Of a DNA stretch of 64,000 nucleotides, positions 63,596 to 64,000 are shown piece by piece. Below the pieces are notes generated by a model that made no database searches, was not told the origin of the DNA, and saw only the letters and a list, made by a program, of their open reading frames with translations. Made by a program: the position numbers and the translations under genes. Each line of letters begins with the position of its first letter. The first letter of the stretch is position 1. Origin of the DNA: Batkoa obscura (Eukaryota > Entomophthoromycota > Entomophthoromycetes > Entomophthorales > Batkoaceae); NCBI GenBank assembly GCA_030770535.1, contig JASVEC010000019.1, positions 868,001 to 932,000 on the forward strand. The letters run 5' to 3'.

Positions 63596-63697
63596 TATGG
63601 GGGTGTTTTTTGACTTGATTATTTTTTCCATTTTTAAGCGCTATTTTAGTAGAAAAATTGTTAGTAAAATTCTTAAATACAAAAGTACGTCCCCATA
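63596..63697 (-). mobile_element. TGGGGATG MITE, copy q
   Basis: TATGGGGGTG to ACGTCCCCATA. The interior AAGCGCTATTTTAGTAG and ATTCTTAAATACAAAAG. TA lies on both sides. Confidence 0.88.
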
Positions 63698-63870
63698 TCC
63701 TAAATATCACTAAAACTATTTGTTTTACTTTTTAATTACAGACTAATAACTTGATGTGATTAATTTAAAAAAGACAAAGCTGTCTATTTTACCATTTCAG
63801 TATTAGTAACTAATGTATTATAATTTTATGTTAACGTTTTATACATTCTATCAATCTATAATAAATGAAG

Positions 63871-63926
63871 TTAACTTGTATTAACTTGTATTAACTTGTA
63901 TTAACTTGTATTAACTTGTATTAACT
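63871..63926. repeat. Minisatellite, TTAACTTGTA unit
   Basis: Five complete perfect copies of the 10-base unit TTAACTTGTA and a partial sixth. The lack of differences between units suggests recent expansion or slippage. Confidence 0.95.
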
Positions 63927-64000
63927 GGACCAAAGATCTAACCTAAAGCTCTGTGACCAAAAATCATCAACATCTGCTTATGTATTATTTTGCCTAACTA

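Larger units (their letters stand above)
62468..64000. other. AT-rich right flank of the window
   Basis: Upstream of the kinase gene. Contains a small perfect hairpin at about 63239-63260 (AACACCC / GGGTGTT), MITE copy q and a 10-base minisatellite. No gene was found. Confidence 0.5.

Noticed and set aside
5874-63697. Apparent stem covariation inside the MITE copies (CGCT..AGCG against CACT..AGTG), suggesting a conserved RNA hairpin.
   Set aside because: Both changing positions are CpG sites and all the variants are CA or TG, so simple C-to-T change at CpG explains the pairing. Mixed forms (CGCT..AGTG) are as common as compensated ones.
1-64000. CRISPR arrays, bacterial operon features and retroelements.
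   Set aside because: No regularly spaced direct repeats with unique spacers, no Shine-Dalgarno-linked gene strings, and no reverse transcriptase, integrase or long terminal repeat pattern was seen on either strand.

Overview
This is an extremely AT-rich eukaryotic window, and everything recognisable in it points to a fungus. It has two Zn2Cys6 binuclear-cluster transcription factors, a fungal-type MIC60, a Vps45, a vacuolar amino-acid transporter and an Npr1/Hal-like kinase. Introns are very short (45-74 bases), with GTRAGT-like donors and YAG acceptors. The AT richness, the expanded gene families and the presence of a GILT and a phytochelatin synthase suggest an early-diverging lineage, with an entomophthoralean such as Conidiobolus as my best guess. 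That placement is inference from general knowledge, not from a search.

Layout. Positions 1-7.2 kb hold a multi-pass membrane protein, two Kelch-type cell-surface proteins and a GILT-type thiol reductase. Positions 8.8-17 kb hold two tandem Zn2Cys6 regulators and an eight-exon VPS45. Positions 17.5-22 kb are a graveyard of F-box/LRR-like genes and one broken small secreted protein gene. Positions 22.7-27.7 kb hold two tRNA-Ala(AGC) genes in opposite orientation, enclosing two more Kelch surface proteins and a stand-alone SRA1/Sec31-C-type protein. From 28.7 to 58.9 kb the window is dominated by seven paralogues of a family of about 590 residues. They resemble the regulatory half of fungal zinc-cluster factors but have no zinc cluster. 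Interleaved with them are an AVT-type transporter, a small cysteine-rich secreted protein, MIC60, a phytochelatin synthase, two more F-box remnants and a decayed DDE-type transposase. Positions 59.7-62.5 kb hold a GT25-like glycosyltransferase and a kinase whose DFG motif has become SFT.

Scattered through the intergenic DNA are 17 copies of one short inverted-repeat element of about 100 bases (a MITE, called here the TGGGGATG element). An empty-site comparison inside one F-box remnant shows that it makes a 2-base target duplication. One copy is inserted in an arm of a larger hairpin repeat, two sit in the decayed transposase and two in an F-box remnant.

Themes. Housekeeping genes (VPS45, MIC60, AVT, SRA1-like, tRNAs) are embedded among lineage-specific expanded families (Kelch surface proteins, zinc-cluster-less regulator-like proteins, F-box remnants, small secreted proteins). 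The expanded families show duplication, inverted duplication and patchwork sequence exchange. Gene models with introns were built by eye from splice signals and family alignment from memory; no database search was run.
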